From: Chromatiales bacterium
GTDB taxonomy: Bacteria; Pseudomonadota; Gammaproteobacteria; UBA6429
Length of the DNA: 14,339 nucleotides
Reading direction: 5' to 3'
NCBI GenBank assembly: GCA_027076405.1
Contig: JALTJN010000392.1
Location: 1 to 14,339 of the forward strand
The notes under the pieces: generated by a model
Told to the model about the DNA's origin: nothing
What the model saw: only the letters and a program-made list of their open reading frames with translations
Databases searched by the model: none
Shown here: positions 14,336 to 14,339 of the stretch, in pieces
Layout: each line of letters opens with the position of its first letter
Position numbering within the stretch: position 1 is the first letter of the stretch
Made by a program: the position numbers and the translations under genes

Positions 14336-14339
14336 AGCA

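Noticed and set aside
1..14339. CRISPR arrays, insertion sequences, integrases, JUMPStart/ops element
   Set aside because: I looked for regularly spaced repeats, transposase or integrase frames, and a GGCGGTAG ops core ahead of manC, and found none.

Overview
This window is most of a polysaccharide (probably O-antigen) gene cluster from a Gram-negative bacterium. Every gene I accept lies on the minus strand, so transcription runs from the right edge to the left. A gammaproteobacterium is likely: the tRNA-Ala(GGC) at the right end closely resembles the enterobacterial form and encodes its own CCA, and the sugar-nucleotide and ABC-export genes are of the usual proteobacterial kind. The DNA is A+T rich, most of all in the middle of the cluster. 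A marine or saline habitat is only a guess, based on a sulfotransferase in the locus. I cannot name the species.

Layout in transcription order. (1) tRNA-Ala(GGC) at 14217-14292 has a clear sigma70-type promoter and its 3' end faces the cluster. (2) manC (12618-14075) makes GDP-mannose. (3) wzm (11706-12500) and wzt (10426-11709) form an ABC polysaccharide exporter, and Wzt carries the C-terminal extension seen in systems where export requires a chain-end cap. (4) A PAPS-type sulfotransferase fused to a coiled coil (8955-10418) follows wzt directly. (5) A two-domain GT4 glycosyltransferase (6412-8955) has an N-terminal half that has lost catalytic signatures. (6) Next comes what looks like a lipid-linked sugar branch: a polytopic GT-C-like enzyme (4037-6346), a DPM/GtrB-like GT2 (3018-4007), a SAM methyltransferase (2288-3028), a hexapeptide-repeat acyltransferase (1682-2239) and a PF03706-like membrane protein (744-1601). 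(7) After a 307-base gap, the 5' part of gmd (GDP-mannose 4,6-dehydratase) runs off the left edge.

How the parts may work together (inference): ManC and Gmd feed a GDP-mannose or GDP-6-deoxyhexose pool. The GT4 enzyme, with others outside the window, builds the chain in the cytoplasm and Wzm/Wzt exports it. The GT2, GT-C and flippase-like proteins could add a side sugar on the periplasmic face, and the methyl- and acyltransferases could decorate sugars.

The most interesting point is the sulfotransferase-plus-coiled-coil protein beside a C-terminally extended Wzt. This matches the domain logic of WbdD/Wzt chain-length control in E. coli O8/O9a, but with a sulfotransferase in place of the methyltransferase/kinase. 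It would make sulfate the chain-terminating cap, a hypothesis that can be tested.
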